In this document: positions 10,386 through 18,791 of the stretch, one piece after another
Numbering within the stretch: the first letter of the stretch is position 1
How the letters are laid out: every line of letters starts with the position of its first letter
Assembly (NCBI RefSeq): GCF_028767125.1
Contig: NZ_JAKCWP010000008.1
Span: 161,454 to 225,453 of the forward strand
Length of the DNA stretch: 64,000 nt
Direction: 5' to 3'
From: Chelativorans sp. YIM 93263
Lineage (GTDB): Bacteria > Pseudomonadota > Alphaproteobacteria > Rhizobiales > Rhizobiaceae
The notes under the pieces: generated by a model
Database searches by the model: none
Told to the model about the DNA's origin: nothing
Seen by the model: only the letters and a program-made list of their open reading frames with translations
Position numbers and translations under genes: made by a program

Positions 10386-10970
10386 ATGCAAAAGACGACG
10401 AAGGAACGCTTGCTGGAGACGGGGCTGACTCTGCTGCTCCGGCACGGCTACAACGATCTGGGCGTTCATTCCATCCTGGAAGCGACCGGGGTACCGAAGG
10501 GATCCTTCTATCACCACTTTCGCAGCAAGGAGGATTTCGCGCTCCAGGTCATCGACAGCTATATGGCCGAGGTCCATGGGGGCTTGGATGCTTCGTTGGG
10601 TGACCGCACCCTGCCGCCGCTCGACCGGGTGCGCCGGTTTTTCGAACTGACGCGCGAGAAATACCGGCACGAGGGCTATCTCGGCTGCATGCTGGGTGGA
10701 CTGGGGCAGGAGTTGGCGGGCGTCAACGAGACTTTCCAATCAAAGATCGAGACATGCTTCTCCCAGATGGCCGACCGCATCGCAGCCTGTTTTGAAGAGG
10801 CGCGCGAAGACGGTTCTCTGTCGCCGCAGGCCGATCCGCTAACCCTCGCGGAGCTGGTGCTGAACTGCTGGGAGGGGGCGGCCCTGCGCAGCCGGTTGCG
10901 GCGCGAACGCTCGCCGCTGGATTCCATGCTGGACTTCTATTTCTCTTCCGTAGCGGCGACTACTGCCTGA
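10386..10970 (+). CDS. TetR/AcrR family transcriptional regulator
   Basis: A 194-residue repressor. The N-terminal helix-turn-helix is clear: KERLLETGLTLLLRHGYNDLGVHSILEATGVPKGSFYHHFRSKEDF (in short segments, residues 4-50), with the TetR hallmark GSFYHHF. The C-terminal ligand domain contains GCMLGGLGQELA, a motif shared with NemR/YxaF-like TetR proteins, several of which respond to electrophiles through cysteine. A Cys sits in that motif and another near residue 120. The ATG at 10386 follows GCAGGAG; ATG 10368 or GTG 10359 are possible but lie inside the inverted repeat. Confidence 0.88.
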   Translation: MQKTTKERLLETGLTLLLRHGYNDLGVHSILEATGVPKGSFYHHFRSKEDFALQVIDSYMAEVHGGLDASLGDRTLPPLDRVRRFFELTREKYRHEGYLGCMLGGLGQELAGVNETFQSKIETCFSQMADRIAACFEEAREDGSLSPQADPLTLAELVLNCWEGAALRSRLRRERSPLDSMLDFYFSSVAATTA

Positions 10971-11022
10971 CTTTCGCGTTCACGCGTCGGCAGATTCTCG
11001 CTGTAAATTTCTCGACCGAGCG

Positions 11023-11049
11023 TGTCGGCTTGAGGCATTGTCATACGTC
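11023..11049 (+). promoter_or_regulatory. Candidate ECF42-type promoter of the DGPF-sigma operon
   Basis: TGTCGG (11023-11028), a 17-base spacer and CGTC (11046-11049) lie 22 bp before the start of the DGPF gene. From memory, the published ECF42 promoter signature is TGTCGA with a CGA/TC-type -10. The match suggests that the operon is transcribed by its own sigma factor. Confidence 0.55.
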
Positions 11050-11071
11050 TTTCAACCAAATGAGGACTTCA

Positions 11072-11458
11072 ATGCTCTATGCCCTTCTGTGCTATCACGA
11101 CGAAGATGTCGTCAACTCCTGGTCGAAGGAGGAGGACGACGCGGTTCTGGCGAAGCGCGGGCGCGTAATCCAAGAGAAGATCGACGCTGGCGAGATGGGC
11201 CCGGCCATCCGGCTCGTGCCGACCTCCGCGGCGACCACGATCCGCGCGTCCGGCGACGAGCAGATTGTGCTCGACGGTCCCTTTGCCGAAACGAAGGAGC
11301 AGCTTCTCGGGTTTTACATCATCGATTGCGAGAACCTGGAAGAGGCGATCGCTTTCGCCAAGCGCCTGAAAGAAGGCGAAGCCACCACTTTTGAAATCCG
11401 CCCTCTGCGCATCTTTAAGAAGGGTGTGCTGCCCGAGAAGATAGAAGCGACCCCATGA
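11072..11458 (+). CDS. DGPF (YCII-related) domain protein
   Basis: A 128-residue YCII/DGPF-fold protein. The name-giving motif is visible as DGPFAETKEQLLGFYIIDC, with MLYALLCYHDED at the start and TFEIRPLRIF near the end. DGPF proteins are the conserved genomic partners of ECF42 sigma factors; their biochemical role is unknown. I use the ATG at 11072, with TGAGGA six bases upstream, because it starts the domain. Its stop overlaps the sigma-factor start by four bases (ATGA), so the two are translationally coupled. Confidence 0.88.
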   Translation: MLYALLCYHDEDVVNSWSKEEDDAVLAKRGRVIQEKIDAGEMGPAIRLVPTSAATTIRASGDEQIVLDGPFAETKEQLLGFYIIDCENLEEAIAFAKRLKEGEATTFEIRPLRIFKKGVLPEKIEATP

Positions 11459-12696
11459 GCGAAATTGCTTGGATCGAGACAACGCTAACCAGTGCGCGCC
11501 CACAGGTTATGGGCGCGCTCCTGCGCTATTTTCGCGATCTCGACCGAGCGGAAGAGGCCTTTCAGGAGGCTTGCCTGCGGGCGATGAAAAGCTGGCCGGT
11601 GAAGGGACCACCACGTGATCCAGCTGCGTGGCTCATCTTCGTCGGCCGCAATGCTGCGCTCGATAGTGTGCGCCGTGACAGCCGCAACACCGCGCTTCCG
11701 GAAGAGGCGGCACTCTCCGATCTTGAGGATGTCGAGGCCGACATGGCCGAGCGGCTGGACGACGCGCATTATCGTGACGATATCCTGCGGCTCATGTTCA
11801 TCTGCTGCCATCCGGATTTGCCGGCCACACAGCAGGTCGCCTTGGCGCTCAGGATCGTCTCCGGGCTTTCCGTGCGCGAGATCGCCAGCGCCTTCCTTGT
11901 CAACGAGAAGGCGATGGAACAGCGCATTACGCGTGCAAAGCGGCGGGTGACGGGCGCGAATGTGCCGTTTGCGGCGCCCGGCGCGGTCGAGCGAGCCGAG
12001 CGCCTGGCCGCGGTTGCCGCGATGATCTATCTCATCTTCAACGAAGGCTACTCGGCAAGCGGCGGCGAAACGCCCGTGCGTGCGCCGCTTTGCGAAGAGG
12101 CGATCCGGCTGGCGCGCCTGCTGCTTCGGCTCTTTCCCGCCGAGCCGGAGATCATGGGACTGCTTGCTCTCATGCTGTTGCAGCATGCCCGCACGGCCGC
12201 GCGGCTCGATGCCGAAGGCAACATCGTACTGCTGGAAGACCAGGACCGAACCCTCTGGAACCGCAGTAAGATCACCGAGGGGCTTGCCCTTGTGGACAAG
12301 GCCATGCGCCACCGCGAGCCCGGTCCCTACCAGGTGCAGGCGGCGATTGCCGCGCTCCACGCCCGGGCTGCGAAACCTGAGGAGACGGACTGGCACGAAA
12401 TCTCATTGCTTTACCGGACCTTGGAGCGAATGCAGCCTTCGCCCGTCATCACGCTTAACCGGGCCGTCGCCGTCTTTAAATCGGAAGGTGCCGACGCCGC
12501 CCTGGAACTGATCGAACCTCTTGCCGATCGTCTTTCGGGCTACTTCTATTTCCACGGCGTGCGCGGCGCTCTCTTGAAGGAACTCGGGCGCGAGGCGGAA
12601 GCACGTATCTCCTTCGACAAGGCGATATCGCTTGCGCGGACGCCAGCCGAGGCCTCCCATATACGCGAGCACATCGACCGGCTGGCGGCAGGGTAG
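11455..12696 (+). CDS. ECF42-group RNA polymerase sigma factor with large C-terminal domain
   Basis: A 413-residue extracytoplasmic-function sigma factor. Region 2 lies at about residues 10-75 (FRDLDRAEEAFQEACLRAMKSW, PAAWLIFVGRNAALD). Region 4 lies at about 115-165 (LALRIVSGLSVREIASAFLV, then AMEQRITRAKRRV). The remaining 240 residues form a TPR-like helical domain beginning at AMIYLIFNEGYSA, a hallmark of ECF42. This group has no anti-sigma factor and is thought to be controlled through its C-terminal domain. It overlaps the DGPF gene by four bases. The stimulus is unknown. Confidence 0.92.
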   Translation: MSEIAWIETTLTSARPQVMGALLRYFRDLDRAEEAFQEACLRAMKSWPVKGPPRDPAAWLIFVGRNAALDSVRRDSRNTALPEEAALSDLEDVEADMAERLDDAHYRDDILRLMFICCHPDLPATQQVALALRIVSGLSVREIASAFLVNEKAMEQRITRAKRRVTGANVPFAAPGAVERAERLAAVAAMIYLIFNEGYSASGGETPVRAPLCEEAIRLARLLLRLFPAEPEIMGLLALMLLQHARTAARLDAEGNIVLLEDQDRTLWNRSKITEGLALVDKAMRHREPGPYQVQAAIAALHARAAKPEETDWHEISLLYRTLERMQPSPVITLNRAVAVFKSEGADAALELIEPLADRLSGYFYFHGVRGALLKELGREAEARISFDKAISLARTPAEASHIREHIDRLAAG

Positions 12697-12951
12697 CATT
12701 ATCCCGCCAACGAAAAATGTCGACGTGTGATCTTCGAATCGCCCTGCGACCGCACGAGCCCCCGCATAAGCAGAGCCATCGATACGTGTGCCTGTCCACG
12801 GAGGCGAAGCAGAGCTGCAGGCGCTATCCGACCAGAAAACCCCTGAACTTACCCGGGGTTCCCTCGACTATGAAGGTCCGGAGCAAGACGCTTGAGGTCG
12901 AGTAGCGTCCAGTCAGATCCCCACTGCTACCTTGGCACTGAAATCCAGTCT

Positions 12952-14697
12952 TTAGGTGCCGAGATCCATTTCGAAGCGCGGGTGCACGAAAGCGTCGTAG
13001 CAATCATCCAGTTCAATCTTGCGGTGACCGGCGAGCGCCGGGCTGTAAATCGCGTGGAGAGCGCTATTGTCCGGCGTCAGCGGGCAGGTGGGATAGAGCA
13101 CGAGATCTGTTTGCCTAACGGCCTCCAGTACTTCCATGTCCGGGTCGGGCACCGCGCGCGTCGGATCCGCCCCAATCGCAATGTACTTCGGTGCTGTACG
13201 GTCCAGCAGATACGGAAACGGATTAACGAAATTGAGGTTCATCAGCGTTTCGAAACGTTTGCCGCTTTCAGCCTCGAGTGCGCGGATGGCGGCAACAGCC
13301 CGGTCGAATGCCATCAGGTGCGTGAGCTGAAAGCCGAAATCGGAATAATACCCGTAGGTGGGAAGCTCTCCAGCCCGGACGAAATCACGATAGGCATCGC
13401 GGTGCACGGTATAGTTTCGCAACAGATCGCCAGCCAGCTTGATCATTTCGGGTCGCGCGTTGACACTGCCGATCGTCTTCAGGTTTTCGTTTGGCAGCGG
13501 TTCGTTGCGCACGGCGCTTATATATGCCGCAGCAGCCCGGTGAAGCACGTCGGTCAGCGGCAGGAAAACGGCGATCCCTGCGAGGATTGCGATTGCGCCG
13601 AATGCCTTCGGCGTTTCTGTGGCAGCCTGCAGTCGTGACGACACGATCCAGATTGCCACGGGCCAGAGGAAAATCAGCGCCTGGCTGCCGCTGTTTTGTG
13701 TTTCAAAGAATAGACCGGCAAAGAGAAGCACGCCCAGCCACATGCCCTCATGATCGAGGAATGCCGTCAGTCGTTGCCATGAGCGCTCCTGACGTAAGCT
13801 GCGCCAGGACGAGGCGATCCGATCTCGCGTGGTCCAGAACAATACAAGTACCAGGAGTCCGGCAGGAGCCATGACGCTGAAATACTCGGCCCCGGCCCGC
13901 AGGAAGCGCGGTAGCAGCTTGCCGGAGTTCATTATCGCGAGCGTCCAAATGTCGGCCATGTAACGGACCGTAAGGCCGTTCCAGAGCTGAAAGACACCGA
14001 GAATAGCGAAAAAGATCAGTGCGGCGGCAACGGCATGCCTGAAGGTCAATCTGCCAGCGAAAAAGGCGAAGGCGCAGATAAGAAGGCCCGCGATGAAGCC
14101 GGTAATCTTGATGAAGAAGAGGGCGGTCATTGCAAGCACCACCACTGATGCGAGCAGGCGCTGGTGCCGAATGAAGATCAACGCGGCGGCGAGAACATAA
14201 AGCAATTGCGTGACCTGACGGTTGTAGATGCCGTAGCCGTCCGATCCGGGATAAAGAAACGACGATTCGGTGTTGAAGGGCAAAAAGGTGAAAGCGAGGA
14301 AGGGCAGAAGCACGGCAAAGGCCATGCCGCGTCGCTGTCGGACCTCGATTTCCCGGCTGACGATCGCCATCAACGGCCCGGTAACGACAAACACGGACCA
14401 ACTCACGAGCAGAAGCGGTTGCGCGTTGGGGAACAGCTTCAGACCGGCGGCGAACAGGTAGTATCCAAGAGGACCGACCGGCGTGAAGAAATCTACCACC
14501 GGGATCTGGGCATTAAAGATGCGGTTTGCCGCGTCGAGATAAACGACGAGATCCCAATACATACGGCCGATCGGAACGGTGCATGGCGAGAGCAGTATCA
14601 CGACCATGAGCAGCGCTGAAGCTGCCACGATTGCAACCGACCAGCGACCTTTTCTGAGGCTGCTTCCCCTGGTGTCCTGCCCGATAGTTACCGACAT
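12952..14697 (-). CDS. Large multipass membrane protein, GT-C-like
   Basis: A protein of about 581 residues with roughly 10-12 hydrophobic segments in the first 430 residues and a soluble C-terminal domain of about 170 residues. An early acidic pair after the first membrane helix (RMYWDLVVYLDAANRI), followed by DFFTPVGPLGYY, recalls the first extracytoplasmic loop of GT-C fold glycosyltransferases. I do not recognise a specific family. The C-terminal part carries cysteines (LYPTCPLTP, ELDDCYDAF) that could pair outside the membrane. I use the ATG at 14697, preceded by AGGGGAG; an in-frame start at 14766 is possible. It stands alone. A polymer or lipid-linked sugar role is conjecture. Confidence 0.7.
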   Translation of the reverse strand: MSVTIGQDTRGSSLRKGRWSVAIVAASALLMVVILLSPCTVPIGRMYWDLVVYLDAANRIFNAQIPVVDFFTPVGPLGYYLFAAGLKLFPNAQPLLLVSWSVFVVTGPLMAIVSREIEVRQRRGMAFAVLLPFLAFTFLPFNTESSFLYPGSDGYGIYNRQVTQLLYVLAAALIFIRHQRLLASVVVLAMTALFFIKITGFIAGLLICAFAFFAGRLTFRHAVAAALIFFAILGVFQLWNGLTVRYMADIWTLAIMNSGKLLPRFLRAGAEYFSVMAPAGLLVLVLFWTTRDRIASSWRSLRQERSWQRLTAFLDHEGMWLGVLLFAGLFFETQNSGSQALIFLWPVAIWIVSSRLQAATETPKAFGAIAILAGIAVFLPLTDVLHRAAAAYISAVRNEPLPNENLKTIGSVNARPEMIKLAGDLLRNYTVHRDAYRDFVRAGELPTYGYYSDFGFQLTHLMAFDRAVAAIRALEAESGKRFETLMNLNFVNPFPYLLDRTAPKYIAIGADPTRAVPDPDMEVLEAVRQTDLVLYPTCPLTPDNSALHAIYSPALAGHRKIELDDCYDAFVHPRFEMDLGT

Positions 14698-14829
14698 GGT
14701 ACGCCCCCGCTCCCCTAACTCAGAGTTGCATGCCAGATACGATTTTACATCCGGTAAAGGTGCCATGTCGGATTGGAGGCATCCCCTTCGTCCTTGGGAA
14801 AGACGATCGACAGATAAACGGAGGAAGAC

Positions 14830-15246
14830 GTGTCATCAGTCGAGTTGAACGCTGGAGAAAGTGGGGACCCGCGGGGCGGTGTTATTCCCTATCTGATGGT
14901 GGATGGGGCGGTTACGGCCGCGGCATTCTATGGAAAAGCCTTCGGCGCGCGCGAGGTCGGCCGTGTTCCGGAGGATGAAAAAGGCCGCACCATGCACGTC
15001 CACCTTTATATCAACGAAGGATCCGTCATGCTGTGTGATCCCTATCCCGAGTACGGGCGCCCTTTGGAGGGGCACAAAGGATTCACGCTGACCCTGACGG
15101 TGGATGACGTCGATTTCTGGTGGAAGCGCGCGTCCGAGACGGAAGGCATGGAAACCACAGTGCCACTGGAGAAGATGTCCTGGGGTGATCGCTATGGCGA
15201 ACTGAAAGACCCCTTTGGCGTGTGCTGGGCCATAGTCGGGAAATAG
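14830..15246 (+). CDS. VOC family protein (PhnB/glyoxalase-like)
   Basis: A 138-residue vicinal-oxygen-chelate protein related to PhnB-type glyoxalase/bleomycin-resistance proteins. Paired beta-alpha-beta modules are visible: VIPYLMVDGAVTAAAFYGKAFGA at the start and a second copy from LTLTVDDVDFWW to GDRYGELKDPFGVCWAI. It starts with GTG at 14830 with GGAGG five bases upstream; no better ATG exists. An exported alpha/beta hydrolase follows after 13 bases, probably in one operon. Substrate unknown. Confidence 0.83.
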   Translation: MSSVELNAGESGDPRGGVIPYLMVDGAVTAAAFYGKAFGAREVGRVPEDEKGRTMHVHLYINEGSVMLCDPYPEYGRPLEGHKGFTLTLTVDDVDFWWKRASETEGMETTVPLEKMSWGDRYGELKDPFGVCWAIVGK

Positions 15247-15259
15247 AAGGAAACTTGAA

Positions 15260-16192
15260 ATGCTGCTACGTCGAGTGGTCCCGTTTGCGCTTTGCGCTCT
15301 CATCCTGGCGCCGGTGACGGCCGGAGCACAGGATGCGGCAGCTGCGCAGGACAATTTGAACCTCGTGCAATCCTACGAGGATCTGACCCCGGATAGCACC
15401 GGGTATGCGCCGGTCAATGGCCTTGAGATGTATTACGAAGTCTATGGAGAGGGGGAGCCCCTACTCCTGCTGCACGGGGCCTATGGCACGATTGGAAACA
15501 ACTTCGGTGCTTTCATCCCGGCGCTCTCGGAAATCCGACAGGTCATCGGCGTCGAGCTTCAGGGGCACGGGCGGACCGCGGATAGCGACCGTCCGCTGAG
15601 CTACAAGGCCATGGCCTCTGATGTCGCGGGGCTGATCGAGGAGCTGGGGCTCGAGAAGGCAGATATCTTCGGCTATTCGATGGGCGGCAGCGTCGCGCTT
15701 CGTGTGGCGATCGACCGGCCGGATCTCGTAGATCGGCTTGTCGTCGCGGCAGGCGGCACCAGCACGGACTCGATGTACGAGGAAGTCTACGACGCAATCC
15801 AGACGATGACCGCCGAAGATTTCGCCGGGACTCCCATGGAGCAGGATTATCTGAGGTTGGCGCCCAATCCCGAGGACTGGCCGGTGCTTGTGAAGAAGCT
15901 CAAAGCGCTGGATGAAGAGGTCTTTTCGTGGCCGGAGAGCGAGGTCAGCAGTATCGAGGCACCCGCGCTCGTCATCGTTGGCGATGGCGATGTCGTGCGC
16001 CCTGAACACGCGGTCGAACTGTTCCGCCTCCTCGGCGGCGGTGTGCCAGCTGATCTTGTCGGCCCGACGGCTTCTCAACTGGCCATTGTACCGGGGGCAA
16101 CGCATATCACGCTGATGCTCAAGTCTGATATGCTTTTGCCAATGATCCTGCCGTTCCTTGAACCGGAGAAAACGGGGCAGGGGGCGGAATAA
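15260..16192 (+). CDS. Exported alpha/beta hydrolase
   Basis: A 310-residue secreted or periplasmic alpha/beta hydrolase. The signal peptide covers about residues 1-23 (MLLRRVVPFALCALILAPVTAGA). The oxyanion-hole segment is LLLLHGAYGTIGNN, the nucleophile elbow is GYSMGG, the acid is probably Asp in VGDGDVVRPEH, and the His lies in PGATHITLM. This is a complete Ser-Asp-His set. It probably acts on small esters or lactones; the substrate cannot be read. It is downstream of and likely co-transcribed with the VOC gene. Confidence 0.85.
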   Translation: MLLRRVVPFALCALILAPVTAGAQDAAAAQDNLNLVQSYEDLTPDSTGYAPVNGLEMYYEVYGEGEPLLLLHGAYGTIGNNFGAFIPALSEIRQVIGVELQGHGRTADSDRPLSYKAMASDVAGLIEELGLEKADIFGYSMGGSVALRVAIDRPDLVDRLVVAAGGTSTDSMYEEVYDAIQTMTAEDFAGTPMEQDYLRLAPNPEDWPVLVKKLKALDEEVFSWPESEVSSIEAPALVIVGDGDVVRPEHAVELFRLLGGGVPADLVGPTASQLAIVPGATHITLMLKSDMLLPMILPFLEPEKTGQGAE

Positions 16193-16356
16193 GGCCAAAA
16201 AAACGCCGAGGGCGGGGTTTACATATGAGACATATGACCTACCCTCGTATGGAGGCTGCGGAGAACTATTGGCGCGGCCCTTTCGTCGGTGCGGTCGGAG
16301 TCCGGAAAGAACGTGTCCCGCACCAGAATGCCCACGCAGAATATTGAGAGCGCCAT

Positions 16357-16815
16357 ATGAGCCAGGCCAAGACGGGAGATGTCGTCCGCGTCCATTACAA
16401 GGGAAAGCTGGAGGACGGCACCGAGTTCGATTCCTCCGAAGGTCGTGACCCGCTGGAGTTTCAACTTGGCGGCGGCCAGATTATCCCCGGGCTTGAAAAG
16501 CGCGTTGAAGGGATGGAGACCGGTGAAAAATCGACCGTGACCATCCCCGCTGACGAAGCCTATGGAGACCGCGACGAGCGGCAGGTCCAGACGGTGCCGC
16601 GCGACGCTTTCCCCGAAGATCTCGATCTGAAGGTCGGTGCCAGCCTGCAGGCGACCACTCAGGATGGACGTCAGATTCCGCTTACCGTTGTCGAAGTCGC
16701 CGATAGCGAAGTGACGGTGGACGCCAACCATCCGTTGGCTGGGCGGGATCTGGTGTTCGATCTCGAACTGGTGGAAATCGTCGGCTCACAGCCCGGAGAG
16801 AAGTTCGGGCAGTAA
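16357..16815 (+). CDS. FKBP-type peptidyl-prolyl isomerase (SlyD-like)
   Basis: A 152-residue cytoplasmic prolyl isomerase/chaperone of the SlyD type. The FKBP half is MSQAKTGDVVRVHYKGKLEDG..FDSS..DPLEF, then GGGQIIPGLEKRVEGM. An IF (insert-in-flap) chaperone domain follows from residue about 70 (EAYGDRDERQVQTVPRDAFP), ending with the family motif DANHPLAGRDLVFDLELVEI. The C-terminus lacks the His/Cys-rich metal-binding tail of E. coli SlyD. No signal peptide is visible. Confidence 0.93.
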   Translation: MSQAKTGDVVRVHYKGKLEDGTEFDSSEGRDPLEFQLGGGQIIPGLEKRVEGMETGEKSTVTIPADEAYGDRDERQVQTVPRDAFPEDLDLKVGASLQATTQDGRQIPLTVVEVADSEVTVDANHPLAGRDLVFDLELVEIVGSQPGEKFGQ

Positions 16816-16826
16816 AATCTGCCCGA
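16805..16826. terminator. Hairpin at the end of the FKBP gene
   Basis: TCGGGCAG/CTGCCCGA with a 6-base loop spans the FKBP stop codon and lies between two convergent genes. There is no T-tract on the + strand, so it may slow or protect transcript ends without acting as a classical terminator. Confidence 0.35.
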
Positions 16827-16859
16827 GTTCTGGCGCGCGGGGTGCATGGTCGCGTGAGG

Positions 16860-17285
16860 CTATTGCGGCAGCGCGTCTGCTTCGTATTGCGCGGCGAATT
16901 CCGCTGACGGCGGGATAGGCTTGATCACGTCGATGAGTACACCGTTCGGATCGGCTGTGATGAAGTGGCGCTGACCGAAGTCCTCGTCGCGCAACTCCTG
17001 AAGGATAGGCAGGCCGGCTGTTTTGGCGCGTTCGTATTCCTCGTCAGGGTTTTCCACCTCGAAATTCAGGATCAAGCCCGAAATACGGCCGCGCATGGTC
17101 TCGGGCACCGTCTCATGGTTGCCCGAAAGGATCGCGAGATTGACGGTCTCGTCCTCGCTCGATTGCAGATGCACGTACCAGTGACTCTCGAAGAGCGGTT
17201 GGAAGCGGAAATGCGTGCAGTAAAAGGCGGTGGTCTTTTCCACGTCATCGGTCATGATGACGGGGTAATAGCTGGTGCATTTCAT
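16860..17285 (-). CDS. VOC family protein (glyoxalase-like)
   Basis: A 141-residue VOC protein opening [26 protein letters not shown], followed by a second module from [20 protein letters not shown] to [21 protein letters not shown]. The start at 17285 has AAGGAG upstream. It is divergent from a TetR regulator across 68 bp that contain two palindromic sites, so its expression is almost certainly controlled by that TetR. The substrate is unknown; VOC proteins in this setting commonly act in electrophile or antibiotic detoxification. Confidence 0.83.
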   Translation of the reverse strand: MKCTSYYPVIMTDDVEKTTAFYCTHFRFQPLFESHWYVHLQSSEDETVNLAILSGNHETVPETMRGRISGLILNFEVENPDEEYERAKTAGLPILQELRDEDFGQRHFITADPNGVLIDVIKPIPPSAEFAAQYEADALPQ

Positions 17286-17307
17286 GGGTTTTCTCCTTGC
17301 TGCAACT

Positions 17308-17326
17308 AACATACAGTGTGTATGTT
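17308..17326. promoter_or_regulatory. TetR operator site 1 (VOC/TetR intergenic)
   Basis: A perfect inverted repeat: AACATACA (17308-17315), spacer GTG, TGTATGTT (17319-17326). It lies 23 bp upstream of the VOC start. Confidence 0.7.
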
Positions 17327-17335
17327 TTATTCAAT

Positions 17336-17354
17336 AACATACAGGCTGCATGTA
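17336..17354. promoter_or_regulatory. TetR operator site 2, overlapping the TetR start codon
   Basis: AACATACA, spacer GGC, TGCATGTA: the left arm is identical to site 1 and the right arm matches at six of eight positions. The last base is the A of the TetR ATG. The two site centres are 28 bp apart. Confidence 0.6.
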
Positions 17355-17962
17355 TGCAACAGGAAAGACCACGCCGCTCCAACAGGGAACGTTCGCAGGA
17401 AACACGCGAAAAGCTGATCGAGGCCGCGCGACGGCTGTTCGTGGAAAAGACCTATGCAGAGACGGGAACCCCTGAGATCGTCAGGGCGGCCGGGTTGACG
17501 CGCGGTGCGCTTTATCACCATTTCGAGGACAAGCAAGCATTGTTCCGCGCCGTGGCGGAGCAGGAGGCGGCGGATGTGGCCGCGGAGATCGAGCTCCATG
17601 GCACAACAGAAGATCCACTTGAAGCGCTGATCGAAGGCGGGGACGCCTTTCTGGAAGCGATGGGGAGGTCCGGCCGCACCCGCCTTCTCTTGTTGGATGG
17701 GCCGGCCGTTCTCGGGCGCGCGGCGATGGACGAGATTTATGACCGTCATGGCAATCGTACGTTACGCGACGGGCTCGCAGAGGCGACGCAGGCGGGAACC
17801 ATTCGCCAGGTCCCGCTCGAACCGCTAACCTCGCTTCTTGCCGCTGCGTTTGACCGCGCGGCACTTGCCATCGAAGCCGGTGCTGATGCGGATGCCTATC
17901 GCCTCGGCCTTTCAGCGTTGATCAGGGGGCTTGCCGCAGGAGAGGGAAAGAACGTCAGTTAA
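17354..17962 (+). CDS. TetR/AcrR family regulator divergent from a VOC gene
   Basis: A 202-residue repressor. The DNA-binding domain is clear: SQETREKLIEAARRLFVEK, then ETGTPEIVRAAGLTRGALYHHFEDKQALF, with the hallmark RGALYHHF. The C-terminal domain (GDAFLEAMGRSGRTRLLLLDGPAVLG) is of the TetR_C type seen in many alphaproteobacterial regulators. The ATG at 17354 has no Shine-Dalgarno and sits at the edge of operator site 2, so the transcript may be leaderless or have a very short leader. It ends 8 bases inside the convergent HlyU gene. Confidence 0.87.
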   Translation: MQQERPRRSNRERSQETREKLIEAARRLFVEKTYAETGTPEIVRAAGLTRGALYHHFEDKQALFRAVAEQEAADVAAEIELHGTTEDPLEALIEGGDAFLEAMGRSGRTRLLLLDGPAVLGRAAMDEIYDRHGNRTLRDGLAEATQAGTIRQVPLEPLTSLLAAAFDRAALAIEAGADADAYRLGLSALIRGLAAGEGKNVS

Positions 17963-18242
17963 AGATCGTCTCGCCCTGCTCATCGACAATCTGCCGCCCT
18001 TTGCGAATGGCCTGCTCGGCCGCGAGATCTGCGCTTGGAAAGCGGTCGGCGCGAATGAATTTGTGTTCCTTCGTCGCGCCGTCGATTTCCTTCGAGATGA
18101 TACCGCAGGTCTGATACTGGCCGTCCTGCGGAAAAGGCGTGGCACGGATCGTGAAGCCTTTGTGCTCGGCAGGCTCGCCGACAACTTCCGCTGTTCCGCC
18201 GCTCTTTTCTCCGCCGCCGAAAAGCTTTTTCAGAAGTGACAT
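17955..18242 (-). CDS. HlyU family protein
   Basis: A 95-residue protein of the HlyU family (named after a Vibrio haemolysin regulator, but widespread in Alphaproteobacteria, where its role is unclear). Hallmarks are the opening MSLLKKLFGGGE, GFTIRATPFPQDGQYQTCGIISKEI (in parts), HKFIRADRFPSADLAAEQAIRKGRQIVDEQG. A single conserved Cys is present. GGGAG precedes the start. Its 3' end overlaps the TetR gene by 8 bases in convergent orientation. Confidence 0.85.
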   Translation of the reverse strand: MSLLKKLFGGGEKSGGTAEVVGEPAEHKGFTIRATPFPQDGQYQTCGIISKEIDGATKEHKFIRADRFPSADLAAEQAIRKGRQIVDEQGETIFN

Positions 18243-18333
18243 TCCGCTTCTCCCTTTGTTCGCTCTTATCTAGCGCGAACGGATAATCGGGACCAGTCGC
18301 TTATGAGCTTGCAATTCCAAGCGGCGGAAGAAA

Positions 18334-18723
18334 TCAGCGGTAGCGGATGACCGGGCAGTCGCGGGTGCGGGCGAAGACAATGCTTCCGTAGTTGCGGCCC
18401 TTACGGCCGGAGACACGGAGGATCCTGTGGTTTGCCTGCGCTACACGAGCGTGGCGCAGCCCCATCCGGGAAGCTTTTCGCACTGCCTGCTGTGTCGAGC
18501 AAGAGCGCTCGTAGCGGGGCGCGTGGCGATGATACCGGCCGGAGCGGTGGCGAGGTGGACGTTGATAGCGGGGTTCATGGCCGGCATGGACCCCCGCGCG
18601 CGCACCGTTCCCGCCGAAGCTGAAGTAAATGCCATCTGCGTGAGCGCCGGCGGGGAGGGCGGTCAACGTGCCGAAGCCAATGACAGCCGAAAGAAAGACG
18701 AGCTTGATTTTATTGAACATCAT
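18334..18723 (-). CDS. Small basic exported protein, hypothetical
   Basis: A 129-residue protein with a clear signal peptide (MMFNKIKLVFLSAVIGFGTLTALPAGAHA, cleavage near residue 29). The mature part opens with DGIYFSFGGNG, is rich in Arg, His, Tyr and Gly, and has two cysteines (ERSCSTQQAV and RDCPVIRY) that may form a disulfide. The C-terminal segment AVRKASRMGLRHARVAQANHRILRVSGRKGRNYGSIVFA (read in parts) resembles small periplasmic rhizobial proteins of unknown function. I do not recognise a named domain. Confidence 0.7.
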   Translation of the reverse strand: MMFNKIKLVFLSAVIGFGTLTALPAGAHADGIYFSFGGNGARAGVHAGHEPRYQRPPRHRSGRYHRHAPRYERSCSTQQAVRKASRMGLRHARVAQANHRILRVSGRKGRNYGSIVFARTRDCPVIRYR

Positions 18724-18791
18724 CTGTTCCCGTTGAGGTGGAATATGCCCACACTCGCATGGGTCACCTGAACCGGGAGCGAACCGGCCAT

